DNA from: Rhipicephalus microplus
Taxonomy: Eukaryota > Arthropoda > Arachnida > Ixodida > Ixodidae
Direction: 5' to 3'
Assembly (NCBI RefSeq): GCF_043290135.1
Contig: NC_134710.1
Span: 251,088,092 to 251,152,091, forward strand
Length of the DNA: 64,000 nucleotides
The notes beneath the pieces are model-generated. The model was not told the DNA's origin and did not search any database. It saw nothing but the letters and a program-made list of their open reading frames with translations. This document shows positions 45,667 to 56,464 of the stretch, one piece after another (the stretch's first letter is position 1; every line of letters begins with the position of its first letter). The position numbers were made by a program, and so were the translations under genes.

Positions 45667-45885
45667 GAGGAGAAGACGGAAGTTAGCGCCAGAGCGCGTA
45701 GGGTATCCCGCCGTGTAGTCGGCGAAGGTTTTGTCCGTAGGGACATAGCAGGAGAAGACGTGAGGTGTCCTGGAAGAGAAACTTCGGAGGAGAAGACGGA
45801 AGTTAGCGCCAGAGCGCGTAGGGATTCCGCCGTGTAGTCGGCGAAGGTTTTGTCCGTAGGGACAAAGCAGGAGATGAAGAGGATT
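45667..45885 (+). repeat. 120-bp tandem duplication inside the LTR
   Basis: GAGGAGAAGACGGAAGTTAG begins at 45667 and again at 45787. GGCGAAGGTTTTGTCCGTAG follows in both. A third, partial match to the end of the unit (GTTTCCTGGAAGAGAAACTT) lies near 46040. The copies differ by small indels. Confidence 0.85.
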
Positions 45886-46553
45886 TCCACCTGAGGGGTG
45901 AAGGCTCGAGCTACAGGCAAGAGCGTGTGTCTACCGCTATCGAGCGAAGACGCGTGGCAACAGCTGCGTGTGTTAAGCCGACGTGTTTCCGACAAGGAAG
46001 GTTGAAGCTTGGAGAGTGGCCAAGTGAAGACGCAAGGTTTCCTGGAAGAGAAACTTCAGGGGCTGCGGAACTACAACAACGCTGGACTTTGAGTGAGTGA
46101 TTCTCGGAAGAGTATCATCTAGACTTTGGTTCCAAGAGCTTTGGACTGAATAGGTTTTCTATCTCTTTAGTCTTTAAGTGTCTTGGTTGTTCAATGCATG
46201 CGACTGCATTGTAGTGCGTATTGTTGTCTGTGTCCGTTGTTTCGAGTGTGGCTGATTGTACTGTGTAGTACGTTGTTTGATTGGTGACATATTGTATGCA
46301 ACTATTGTGGAGTGTGCATTCTTGTGTATTGTATCGATCTGCCCTTATTGAGAATATAATTTTGTTTGTTTATCAACTCTCGGCTCTGACTTGTTCTTTG
46401 GATCACAGCCGGCGTCCGCTGGCGCGCCAAAAAAAGGACCACTTCTAAATTGTCCATGCTTTTGTGGTGCGGTTCGGGGGGCCGATATTTCGGCCCTTGG
46501 AATTAGCCCGGCGATCGCCTCCCTAATTAACGGGACCTGTGTGTGACACGTAT

Positions 46554-47961
46554 ATTGCTAGTCAATATGGCCGCGCAAACGCGCATTGACGCTTTCGGTG
46601 ACTTGGCTTGGCTCGTGTGTCGAGAAAGTAATGAAGACAAGACAAGCCATCTAGGACACAAGCGCAACAATCTTGGACGCAGGCGCACGCAACATGGTAC
46701 AAATACTGAGAAGCTGTGAAAGTCACATCGTCTCATTGCAACGGCTTGTTATTTAAAAAATGATTGTAAAGCTTAGAATAAACGTGGTTAAGCATAGTTA
46801 CAGGAACTCCTGCGAAAGCAGAACGACAGCGCGCACAAGTCGCTAGAAGTCCTACCAGCATCACTATAGATTCTTAGCGTTGCTGGACAAAAGGGCTCAT
46901 CCGTGCTCAGAGCTTCCAAATAAAAAAAATATTGCCTATAAGATAACTACATGCTTCTGAGATTAATTACTGCAGCTACGAACACAACGAAGGGTAAGCT
47001 TTCTGTCACGCCAGAAAAAACTGGGTCGGAAGAAATCAGTTGTTAGTCCCTTTATTATGCATTTTCATATCTGGGGCAAGTAACATCTTTCGTATGAATA
47101 ATGCAGTTGAAGTACTAGATCGTGCTACCTGGAACAGGTGATGTAAGATACAAAGAAGTATCAACAAACGTGTACTTGCTGAGATACCAACAATCTCAGT
47201 AGCAGCAACGGTGGCCTGCAGTAAAAGCCAAGCTACGCATGACGCATTGCGCAAAAAATAAAATCTGTCGTATATCAGCAAGTCCAGCAAAGACGCACAC
47301 ACAAACCAACACGGTCATAAACTGAATTGTATTAGTGGAGCGCGACGGACGTAGCATACCTTAATTTAGCTTCAGGCAAACGTAAAAGTGACTGCAGAAA
47401 AATTTCTGAGTTCCCAAGAATGTACTTCTGATTTATTTGGCACCAAGGGCAAGTCTATGAAAGCCAAACTTTCTCAGAAAGTAAAAAAAAACGCAAATTA
47501 AACTATACTCATGACAGTGTATTCACACGTTTAGGAAATGTCAGAGTCCTAGGTGACCTAGGTCAACAGGGCAGGAGAAAAAATAATAATAAAGAAGGAA
47601 AATTTGGTGAAAAATTTACAATAAATGTGCGCTGAAAAACAAAATCATTCCTGGAGGGTAACTTCATTTTCTTTTACTTAGATCTAGTGGCGTTGCGAAG
47701 CCCATTGGAGTGCGTCAGGCCGCTTTGGCCTTCTACTAGACGTGGCCTCTCAATTAAGCTTCTCAGACGGCGGCTGTCAAAAGTAGCCCAACTTTTTTGC
47801 CCTGGAGGGATGTACCGTGTTTCTCTCGATTGTTCGGTTGAACCTGACTGGGTCAAATTTTCTTTGCTTCACGTTTTGAATACTTTTATACGATACGCAG
47901 CAGGCAAACTCAACATTTTAATTTCCATCCTTCAACAAGTATAGTGTGTTGAAAAAGAGCG
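46554..47961. other. No recognised feature
   Basis: AT-rich sequence between the solo LTR and a LINE fragment. Confidence 0.5.
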
Positions 47962-48890
47962 TTTTCTTTTTTTTATTTACATGCCATAAACACCCTTGCC
48001 GGGCATTACATAGGCGGGGGGGGGGGTTACAGTAAACAGGCTGGGAGTGAAGTTACATTGGAACAAATATACAGTAACAGCGGCATAAACAGAGCAAGTA
48101 ACAAGAAAACACTATCGCGCACAAAATAATTCACACGGTTTCGACATACAGATTACCTTTTTCATACAATTAAATTAACTTTTTTAACACTTCTATGAAC
48201 GCGTCGTCATTTTTTTACAGACACAACACCGTGTGGTAAATCGTTCCAAAGACAGAGTGCGAACAATAGAGGCGAGTTATATAAGATGTTAGTACGTGCA
48301 CATGGAACTAAAACGTTCAAGAGGTGGTCTAGGTGCGGAAAATAGCGATGGGCAGGTAATATGTAAGTGCTGGCAATCGACTAATCATTATGATAAATTT
48401 TGTGAAAATTGGATAGCCGGGCCAGCAATCTTGTTTTTTTCTAGTAATAAGAGGCTCAATAATGCTTTGATATTATTGATGCTCGAATCACGAAAATAGT
48501 TTTGGGTTATGAATCAGGCAGCTTTATTTTGGATGGACTCAAGTTTGCTAATTAAGTATATTTGATCTGGGTTCCAAATTAATGAGGCATATTTTATTTT
48601 AGACCGAAAAGTGAGGTGCATGCTGTAAGTTTTGTCTTAAAGTTAGCTTCATGTAATTGGTGTCTAATGAATCGAAGTATTTTAGATGTTTTAGATGTGA
48701 TTGCGTCAATGTGGGCACTCCATGAGAGGTCAGTGGAAAGGTGCATGGACACATAAGTACATTATTGATAAAACGTGTTCTATTGCCATTGCATTTATCA
48801 GATAAGAATTCATTCGTAAAAGTTGTAACTTTTCTTTTAGAGGCGTTAATTTTTATTTACCAGCTACTTATGCTATCGAGGTATTTTTTA
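47962..48890 (-). mobile_element. CR1/Jockey-like LINE 3' fragment
   Basis: The minus strand reads LSTDLSWSAHIDAITSKTSK, then FKTKLTACTSL. After a frameshift it reads KIKYASLIWNPDQIYLISK and LESIQNKAA, followed by a stop, decayed sequence and a 3' UTR ending near 47962 with GCCTATGTAATGCCCGGCAA and GGCATGTAAATAAAAA. This is the C-terminal region and 3' end of the same general LINE type as 55263-56460, but a different family judging by the 3' UTR. A run of 11 G/C pairs sits at 48012-48022. Confidence 0.78.
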
Positions 48891-51289
48891 GAACAAGGGC
48901 TATCTTAAAATTAGAATGAATGGTATGTTATATATTAAAAAAATGTATAGCGCTTTTATGACCACAAGAATGCAAATGAAAGGCGAAAAGAAAAACTGGC
49001 TCAGGCAAAATAGATCCACTGGCTTCATCTTTCATTTACACTCTACTTAAGCACAGTTGAAACTAAAGTACAAAAAAATTAGCACAGCTCACACTTAGTC
49101 ACGCAGGGCACTTCACAGCAGAGCGTGTGGGCATCTAACTGGTCCGGGCTTGGCTAAAATTTCACCCTCTGAATTGGCTCCTTTTAACGTCGTGTGTTCA
49201 TCTCTCTTTGTATTTTTTTGTCTCTTTTACTTTATTTCTCAAAATTTTTTCCCTATAACTCTGTAGTGATTTTCTCTTCAGTCGTTTTCAAGATTTCTTC
49301 TTATTTTCGCTTTTTGTCTCTTTGTTTTTCTCTCTTCCTGTGCACTTAATCTCCACTCCTCCTTCCCTTACCACTCTCGCATCTGTCCTCACTTTCGTTT
49401 ACCACTCTGTCGTTATTCGATACTATACAAGGTTACAATATGCTATGTTAGCCTACCTTGATAGTCTAAAATAACGAACAAGAAAGCCTGTATAGCCTAG
49501 AGTTTACGGCGCTCGCCTTCAGGTCATTAGAGTAGCACCTCGCCATGACGTTTTTTTGGCCAAGACTATCTCTTTCTTTCTCTTTCTTTGTGTCCCTTTC
49601 ACTTTTTCTGCACTAGACTCGCCCATCAGGGTTATCGCATTTCACGGCGAAGAAATCGGCGAACATGGTATTATTTCCCTCTCATGTTCAGCATGTTCAG
49701 AGGAGCCTCAACGTTTAGAAAAATCTTTCATTGGTATTCGTTACACAGCAGGTTAGAGACACCGGACGAGGCTAAACCAGCGGCATCTTTACAGGCTCTG
49801 AGAACGGGCATTACTCACGCTGTTTTACACATTGCACACGTCGTTGAAAAATATGAGCTTTTGTCACCCAAGTAAGGGTAGGTTTGTGGTCGCCTGATTA
49901 ATGTTTCAATGAAGTCCGAATGCCCAGCGTCACAGACTTGGCATTGATTACCGGTTTTAATCACGTCCGTAAGTGTCAATAATAACCGGCATTAAATCTG
50001 CGGCCTCTGTTGAACAAGGAGATGAAGAGACGTACGAACAATTTTGTCGAACCCCACACAATTATTTCCTTGTCTCACCGCGAAAGAGTTTATTTTTTTG
50101 TGTGGTTATGTAAGCAAGAGCACTGATATAATATAATCCCCACTGTTCTCGCAGAGCTAAACACCAACAAGCTTGCGCAAGTAGTCTTCATAACATTTTC
50201 CTGTGTTTACGAATACGGCATTGACCTAAATACCCGTCATTTGAAGAAGCTTGCATGCAAAATTATTGATGGGCGTATGTTATCGCCCACCTTCTTCTGA
50301 CCGTCTTTTCGTATCCGAGCTTCACAAAAGTATTTCCAGGGTTCTTTATCTGTTTTTCACCCGCAAAAATTTACTTAATTGGTGATTTTGATTTTCTTAT
50401 CATTCACTGGTCATGCATGTCTTCATCGTGCAGCTCGTCATGTGAATTCACTGAGCTGAATATTGGCTTCAATATCACCCCGCTTGTTTCGAGTGCACTC
50501 GTGAGAATATTCAGATCTCATTCTCGCAACATAGTCACATACCATAGGTTCCGTATAGCCCATATTAGATAGCTTTAGTGATCACAACATTCTATAGTTT
50601 TCAATGAATATCCCACTAACCTTTACAGGTGCAGAGTGTAAGGTAATCAGGGATTATAGCAATGCAAATTACAATAAAATAAACGCTGTCTTCCTACACA
50701 ATACATTTCTGTCTGTCCTCATGCACCAACACGTCTGTTCAGGATAACTAGAATTCCGTATGAGCTCTTGAGTCAAATGACTCCCTCGATAGCCACAATA
50801 ATGCACTACGTGCACAAGTCCCTACGTCATGCTAGTAAAAAATTTGTTACACCACTAGTCCCATTTTCCAGCAAGTGTTCGCTTTCACACTCTCAAGAAG
50901 TCTTCTTTAATAACGTCTACGCAAATTCTTCAGACACACCATGCTCATTAGCAAATGGCGAACACCGGCTATTGCGACAGTTACGTGCAATCAAGGCGGG
51001 CTGCGCTGCCACGCCGACCTTCACCGTGCACTCACTGTGGCAGTGTTCCAAATTTGATAAAAAGTGAATGGCCATACAAGCTTTCCAGTTCACAAATTAT
51101 TGTGAACCGCTCGTTACGAAGCCGAACACGCAGTTATCACTTGCTCTATATGGAAGTCAGAACGGCCTGATCCAAGTGGTTTAGAGGGTCCAACAAACTG
51201 CAATACGGACCGAATACCACCTCAGTACTGGTGATGGCGAATACAATAATTACAAAACCAAGGGCACTGTGAAAATAGTCACGTAGATT
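48891..51289. other. No recognised feature
   Basis: AT-rich with a pyrimidine-rich stretch at 49200-49400. ORFs at 49556-49875 and 50768-51170 have no recognisable domain. Confidence 0.45.
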
Positions 51290-54200
51290 GAAGAGAAAGA
51301 GAATAAAATGAGGGAAAGGCAGGGAGGTTAACCAGAAATTGGACATCCGGTTTGCTACCCTGCTCTTAGTTAAGGAAGAATGGGAATAAAGATGGGAAAG
51401 AAAGCGAAGAGTGAACTAGATGCATGAAAGAGAAAAGATAAAAAAGTGAGCTGGGGTGCTAAAGTCTATTGAATAGACCACTACCACGCAAAAAGTTCAA
51501 TAAGGCCTTCACTGATTTCCTGTGCGAAGTGAGATTTTGTCCCCTTTCACGCACTGACTGCTCTGACAAGGGTCTCTCACCAAGACGAGCTAACGCAGCA
51601 GCTAGCTGCCGTCTTTGCACGCTGTAACGAGGGCAGTGACAGAGAACGTGATCTATCATTTCATCTCTGCCGCATTGGTCGCAAGCAGCACAGTCTTCAA
51701 TGCCGATTTAGAAGGCGAAAGCTTTGGTGAAAGCGACACCAAGCCACAGTCGACAAAGCACCGTTGTCTCAAGTCGAGATAGTCTGGACGGAGGCCGAAG
51801 TAGATGAGACGTGTCCAGCCTATGCAGTCGCGTGTGCCGTAAGCACTCAGCGTTTCACTGGGATTTTACTTCTTCATTAGCGATTTTTCAGATTTTCATT
51901 GCAGCATCAGTCCTGGAAAATGGAATGATTTTTCTTCTTCACAATCTTCGTGTGCTGATCAAGCAGCTGCATCGGAATGTTCATTGCCAAATATGCCGCA
52001 GTGGCTTGGAAGCCACTGAAACGTGATTTCGTGTGCTTCGTCGAATAGGTGGTGAAGTAACTCTCTAATTTCCAACACTAGTTGTTCATGAGGTCCCCGG
52101 CGTAAGGCGAACACCAAACACTGTAGTGCTGCTTTGGAGTCCATGAACACGCTCCATTTCTTGGCTTCTTGTTGTTTATTAACTTTAACTGCACTACGTA
52201 GAGCGGCAAGTTCCGCAGCTGTCGATGACGTCTGGTGAGATAACCGAATCTTCGTCGTTGTCGCTGTTGGAGGAAAGAGCACCGACCCTGCAGACCCATT
52301 TGCTTTAGTACAAGCTTCAGTATATAAATGGTTATGCTCACTGTACTTCTCATACAACAAGAAAAGAGAGAGCTACTTTAGCGCTGGAGATGAGAGCCCA
52401 ACTTTTGACCGTATGCCTGGAACTGTAAGTTCAACATGTGGATGAGTCATACACCATGGGGGAGCTTCAATTCTGGACAGAGTTGTATATTCCATGGGTA
52501 TGCATGTACGATATGTCAAGACTGTCTTGCAAAATGAGGCACAAGGTCGGTCTTCTGGCAGTGAGGCTAGATGACGGGCAGGGGTGCGAGTAAGATGCCT
52601 CACGTGTGCTCTGAGCACTTCCATTACAATATGCGTCTTGAGCGGGTAGTCATTTGCGATATCAATTGTCTCAGCTGTTGACGAACATCGCGGTAGCCCC
52701 AGACGAACTCGCAGAGCCATAGTCTGGATGCCTTCGAGAGTGAGAATGCTGGTACGGCAGGTATTTGTCAACACAGGGAAGCTGTATCGCAAATAGCCGA
52801 GAAAAAGCGTCGTGTACAACTGCATCATTTCATGTACTGAAGTCCCCATCGTTTTCCCTCCAAGATACTTGAATAAGTTGGCAATGTCCGTCAGCTTATT
52901 CTTCAAGTGGGCCACATGTGGGCCCCAACAGAGGTCTCTATCAATGAATACGCCTAGAAATCTGGGCGTCCTGACATGCGGTATGTCTTGGCCATCGATA
53001 GATACAGCGTATGATCTCATTGGCTTTCGACTAAAAGCAATCATTGCGCATTTTGCTGGTGAGATCTTCAGACCCTGTTCATTTACGTGCAACGTCGCAG
53101 CTTTCTGAAGTCTTGCGCGTACTTGAGGTCTTGTCACGCCAGAAGCCCAGACGCAGATGTCGTCAGCGTACATAAATAGCTTGACCACACAGGGCAGTCA
53201 TTCCACAAAATCAATGAGAACGAGGTTGAAGAGGGTTGGACTCAAGACGCCACCTTGCGGAACTCCATGATGCGTGGGGTGTTTGGAGGTTGGACCATCT
53301 GCAGTGTTCGCAAACAAGGTCCGCCCTTGTAAATAACTGTGTGTTCGACAATACAGTTGCCCACCTAGGCCCACTGACTTAATGGTTTCGAGGATAGCGT
53401 CATGAAGATTGTCATATGCTCCTTTTATATCAAGGAACATGGCCCCAGTTAATCGTTTACATGCCTTTTGACGCTGGACATACATCACAAGATCTATAAC
53501 ATTGTCGATGAAACATCGGTGACGGCGAAAACCAGCCATAGCGTTCAGATATATCTCGTAGTATTCAAGGTACCATTCAAGTATGGACAAGATCATTCTC
53601 TCGATTACTTTTCTAACACAACTTGAAAGTGCGATTGGTCGGTAAGAGGTAATGTCCAGGGGAGATTCACTAGGCTTAAAAAGCGGTACCAAGCGGCTAG
53701 TCTTCCAATCTTGCGCAACGACGCCAGCTTGTCAGGATTCGTTAAAGATATTAAGGAGCGCTTCTAGTGCCCATTCACCAAGGTGGCACAACATCCGGTA
53801 AGAAATGTCAGCCGGGCCAGTCGACGACGACCTATCACATAGGAGGAGCATTGCATCAAATTCCTGTGATGTAAACGGTATATCCATGCGTGGGTCCTGT
53901 GAGTTAAGAATTTAGTTCACTCTAAGTAGGCTAGTGTACGTTTTCTGGCCCATAATCCTAGTGCAGAACTCTTCTGCCACCTCAGTTTCACGCCGGCGAT
54001 GAAAAAGTGCAAGGGCTCTGAAGGGAACGCGTTGCTCTTGAACATAACGTAAGCTTCGCACAGTTCTCCATAGCTGAGACAGTCGTTTATGAAGATCTAG
54101 CGACGCCCAGATTTTCCTCCATCACTAGGTCCCTAATTTGTCTAGGCACCGTAGTACCTTCTTTTGGATGTGCCGGGATGCTCGTAAATCGTCTGTAGAA

Positions 54201-55060
54201 TTGGTGCATCGATATCTTCTTTCGGTGCGATAGCGGATTGCACAGTCTCTGTATCTCAAAGTCAAATTCAGAGTACTACGGAGAGTATAGTATTGGGAGC
54301 CTAGCCACATGTGCAGTTTCCTTAATTGCTTGCTGAAAACCATAGGAGAGGCCTTGCTCACAAGCATCTTCAAGTTGAGTTTTGAACATAGTCCTATCTA
54401 TTCATCGTGTCGAGGTAGATGGGTACGTTTTCGAAATACCTTTGATCTTTAGGTAAATGGGGATGTGGTCGTTTGCGCGTGTTTCAATGTCCAAAAACCA
54501 CTTTACTTGTGTAGCGAATCGGCGTGACACAAAAGACAAATCTTAGGCAGCTACTATATGTGGTGCCTCGCAAAAACTTCAGGCTTGCGTCATTTAGAAG
54601 GACGAGATCATGGTTGGAAACCAATGATGCAAGACATCGTCCTCTTGAATTAACCCTTGAGTTTCCCCAGATAAGTTGGTGCGCAATGAAGTCCCCGGTA
54701 ATAACGTACGGACACGAAGGTGTCCTTAATACGCCGTCCAGTTTCTTGGCGTCGAATCGACTTGATGAGGGCATATATACACCCAGGAGTGCGAATGTCA
54801 GCTTTCCATTTTTAGCAGTTAAGCACACACACTGATTGTCGTCGTGAGGTTGCACTGGCTGGACGACGTAGGTAAGCTCCTGACGAATAAATACAAAAAC
54901 CTTACTACTTTCAATGTCACTCGATGAGAAAAATGACTCGTAGCCGGATAGTCTGATTGGGTGCGATAATTTGGGTTCACATATAATCATGGTAGGCAAT
55001 AAATATAGATGAAATAACTGACGAAGCTCCTGCGTTTCACTGAAAAATCAACGATTCTCT
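51290..55060 (-). mobile_element. Degraded I-type LINE with RNase H domain
   Basis: This minus-strand element reads 5' to 3' from about 55060 down to 51290. It contains endonuclease, reverse transcriptase, RNase H and a Cys/His tail, then a 3' UTR (51290-51458) with a motif I recognise as common in ticks: a purine-rich stretch ending AGGGAGGTTAACCAGAA on the plus strand. RNase H downstream of RT is a hallmark of the I clade and its relatives. No ORF1 was found upstream, where another LINE tail lies in the opposite orientation, so this copy is probably 5' truncated. Confidence 0.82.
51459..54999 (-). pseudogene. I-type LINE ORF2: endonuclease, RT, RNase H, Cys/His tail
   Basis: Endonuclease (54999-54484): ICEPKLSHPIRLSGYE, then ITGDFIAHQLIWG, where the canonical GDFNAH Asn is Ile, and LLNDASLKF. 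After an uncharacterised degraded stretch with at least one frameshift comes RT part 1 (53692-53198): SYRPIALSSCVRKVIERM, AGFRRHRCFIDNVID, MFLDIKGAYDN, HGVPQGGVLSPTLFN. An in-frame stop at 53200-53198 precedes RT part 2 (53188-52373) with FMYADDICVWASG. A second in-frame stop (52375-52373) precedes RNase H (52360-51959): YTEACTK where YTDG is usual, SSTAAELAALRSA, FMDSKAALQCL, WLPSHCGIFGNEHSDAAA. A frameshift then leads to IDHVLCHCPRYSVQRRQL (51659 onward), the tail typical of this family. RT and RNase H share one frame, so the decay is mostly point mutations. Confidence 0.85.
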
Positions 55061-55262
55061 GACGTCTTGTCAAAATAACTTGGGATTGTTGGCCATGGCT
55101 TTACTGGAGGCTTGCAAGGACTGGGCTCAACGCGTCCTGCACTTGTAGGCTGTTCCTAGCAGTTGGCGTATCAATGCTTGTCAGAACACCTCTGATGACA
55201 CTCACAATATATCGCAGAATTGGAACGATTTGACGATCGCTTGTCGGAGCTTCGTCATGTAA

Positions 55263-56460
55263 CTATGTAAGTTTGCAACAGGACCTCGACATAAATAATC
55301 AGTGGTGTGACCGCTGGCAAATGACGCTTAACACATCTAATTGATGCACACTTTTTTTCACCCGTAAGAACTCTTTTTTTCCTCACTTTACACTGTCTGT
55401 TTTGCTGAAATTATCCATTCATCTACTTACAAATATATCGGCGTTCATCTTCGTTTTAATATTGCCAGGTGTAGTCACGTCCAAAAGGTATGCGCAAAAG
55501 CTAACAGAACTTTGGGATTTTCGCACCTGCATCTACACTATTTTCCATTTTATATCCGTAACAGGCCTATCTGACGTTTGTGCGCCCTCAATTACAATAC
55601 GCTTCATCAGTCTGGTCTCCTCATCAACAATACCTAATAGATAAACTGGAATCCATCCAAAATCGTGGAGCCCTCTTTATAACTTCAAAGTACAATCGCT
55701 GTAACTGCATCACCCAAATCAAACGCGATACCGTTCTTCCTAACTTGCATTCCCGCTGCTCTGTCACCTTTCTATGCCTCTTCCATAAGTACCATTACAA
55801 CTCGTGGTCCAGTCGCCTCTCGATAGAAATTCCTTCACGTACGTCACGTCGTCTTCATAATGATCTCAGTTGTAGACGCATCTTCAGGCACACACGGTCT
55901 TTCAATAATTCTGTTTCGCCACACGCCAACACACATTAAAATTGTTGATTTGCTTGATATGTGGGATTTAACGTCCCAAAACCACCATATGATTATGAGA
56001 CACGCCGTAGTGGAGGGCTGCGGAAATTTCGACCACCAGGGGTTCTTTAACGTGCACCAGAATCTGAGCACACGGGACTACAACATTTCCGCCTCCATCG
56101 GAAATGCAGCTGCCGCAGCCGGGATTTGATCCCGTGACCTGTGGGTCAGCAGCCGAGCACATTGAAATTGTCTTCCTGGTGAAATTCTTTTATTATGAAA
56201 CCCTAAAAATTTTCATGATCAATTTAAAGTTTATATGTTCCATTAATTTTCGTATAAAGAGGTTCTTTTATTTTATATTGTACTGCATTATGTTATAACG
56301 TTTGTTCTTTTCGCTTTCATTGAAGAGTTTTTTTCGTTTCATCCTTGATGTAGCTTCTTTTTATGCTTTATTGTTGTCATTTTTCTGTAATCAACCTCCC
56401 CTCTTTACTCAATGCTCGTCGGGGCTTGTATGGTACCATGAATAAATAAATAACTTAATA
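55263..56460 (+). mobile_element. CR1/Jockey-like LINE 3' fragment, split by a SINE
   Basis: It reads LQQDLDINNQWCDRWQMTLN near 55270, then degraded sequence. An open stretch at 55580-55939 follows with MRPQLQYASSVWSPHQQYL, LESIQNRGALFITSKYNR, LCLFHKYHYN and FRHTRSFNNSVSPHANTH. This is the C-terminal region downstream of RT in a widespread LINE type (YASSVWxPHQ, LESIQNRAARFI). A SINE interrupts the end of the reading frame at 55946-56157. The LINE 3' UTR resumes afterwards and ends CTCCCCTCTTTACTCAATG (56396-56414) with an AATAAATAAATAA tail near 56440. Confidence 0.82.
55946..56157 (-). mobile_element. tRNA-derived SINE (family A) with target-site duplication
   Basis: The plus-strand text runs from GTGGGATTTAACGTCCCAAA through AACCACCATATGATTATGAG, GGTTCTTTAACGTGCACC and CCGCCTCCATCGGAAATG to GGTCAGCAGCCGAGCAC. 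The tRNA-like pol III head is at the high-coordinate end, so the element is on the minus strand. The last roughly 30 bases of the head are missing. It is flanked by CACATTAAAATTGT (55932-55945) and CACATTGAAATTGT (56158-56171), a 14-bp duplication with one mismatch, showing insertion into the older LINE. Confidence 0.9.
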
Positions 56461-56464
56461 AGTA

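Larger units (their letters stand above)
45297..46548 (+). mobile_element. Solo LTR of an LTR retrotransposon
   Basis: This 1252-bp segment begins TGTCAC and ends GTGACA (6-bp perfect terminal inverted repeats of the TG...CA type). It is flanked by CGTGT (45292-45296) and CGTAT (46549-46553), a 5-bp target duplication with one mismatch. It contains a TATA-like TATTTAA (45638-45644), two heat-shock-element-like trimers upstream of it, a 120-bp internal duplication, and a 3' part with AGAATATAATTTTGTTTGTT and CTCTCGGCTCTGACTTGTTC that recurs at 41931-42180. No gag or pol is adjacent, so this looks like a recombination product. Gypsy/Ty3 type is my guess from recalled tick LTRs, not shown by the sequence. 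Confidence 0.68.

Noticed and set aside
49556..49875. Overlapping plus-strand ORFs
   Set aside because: No recognisable protein; surrounding DNA is AT-rich and unremarkable.
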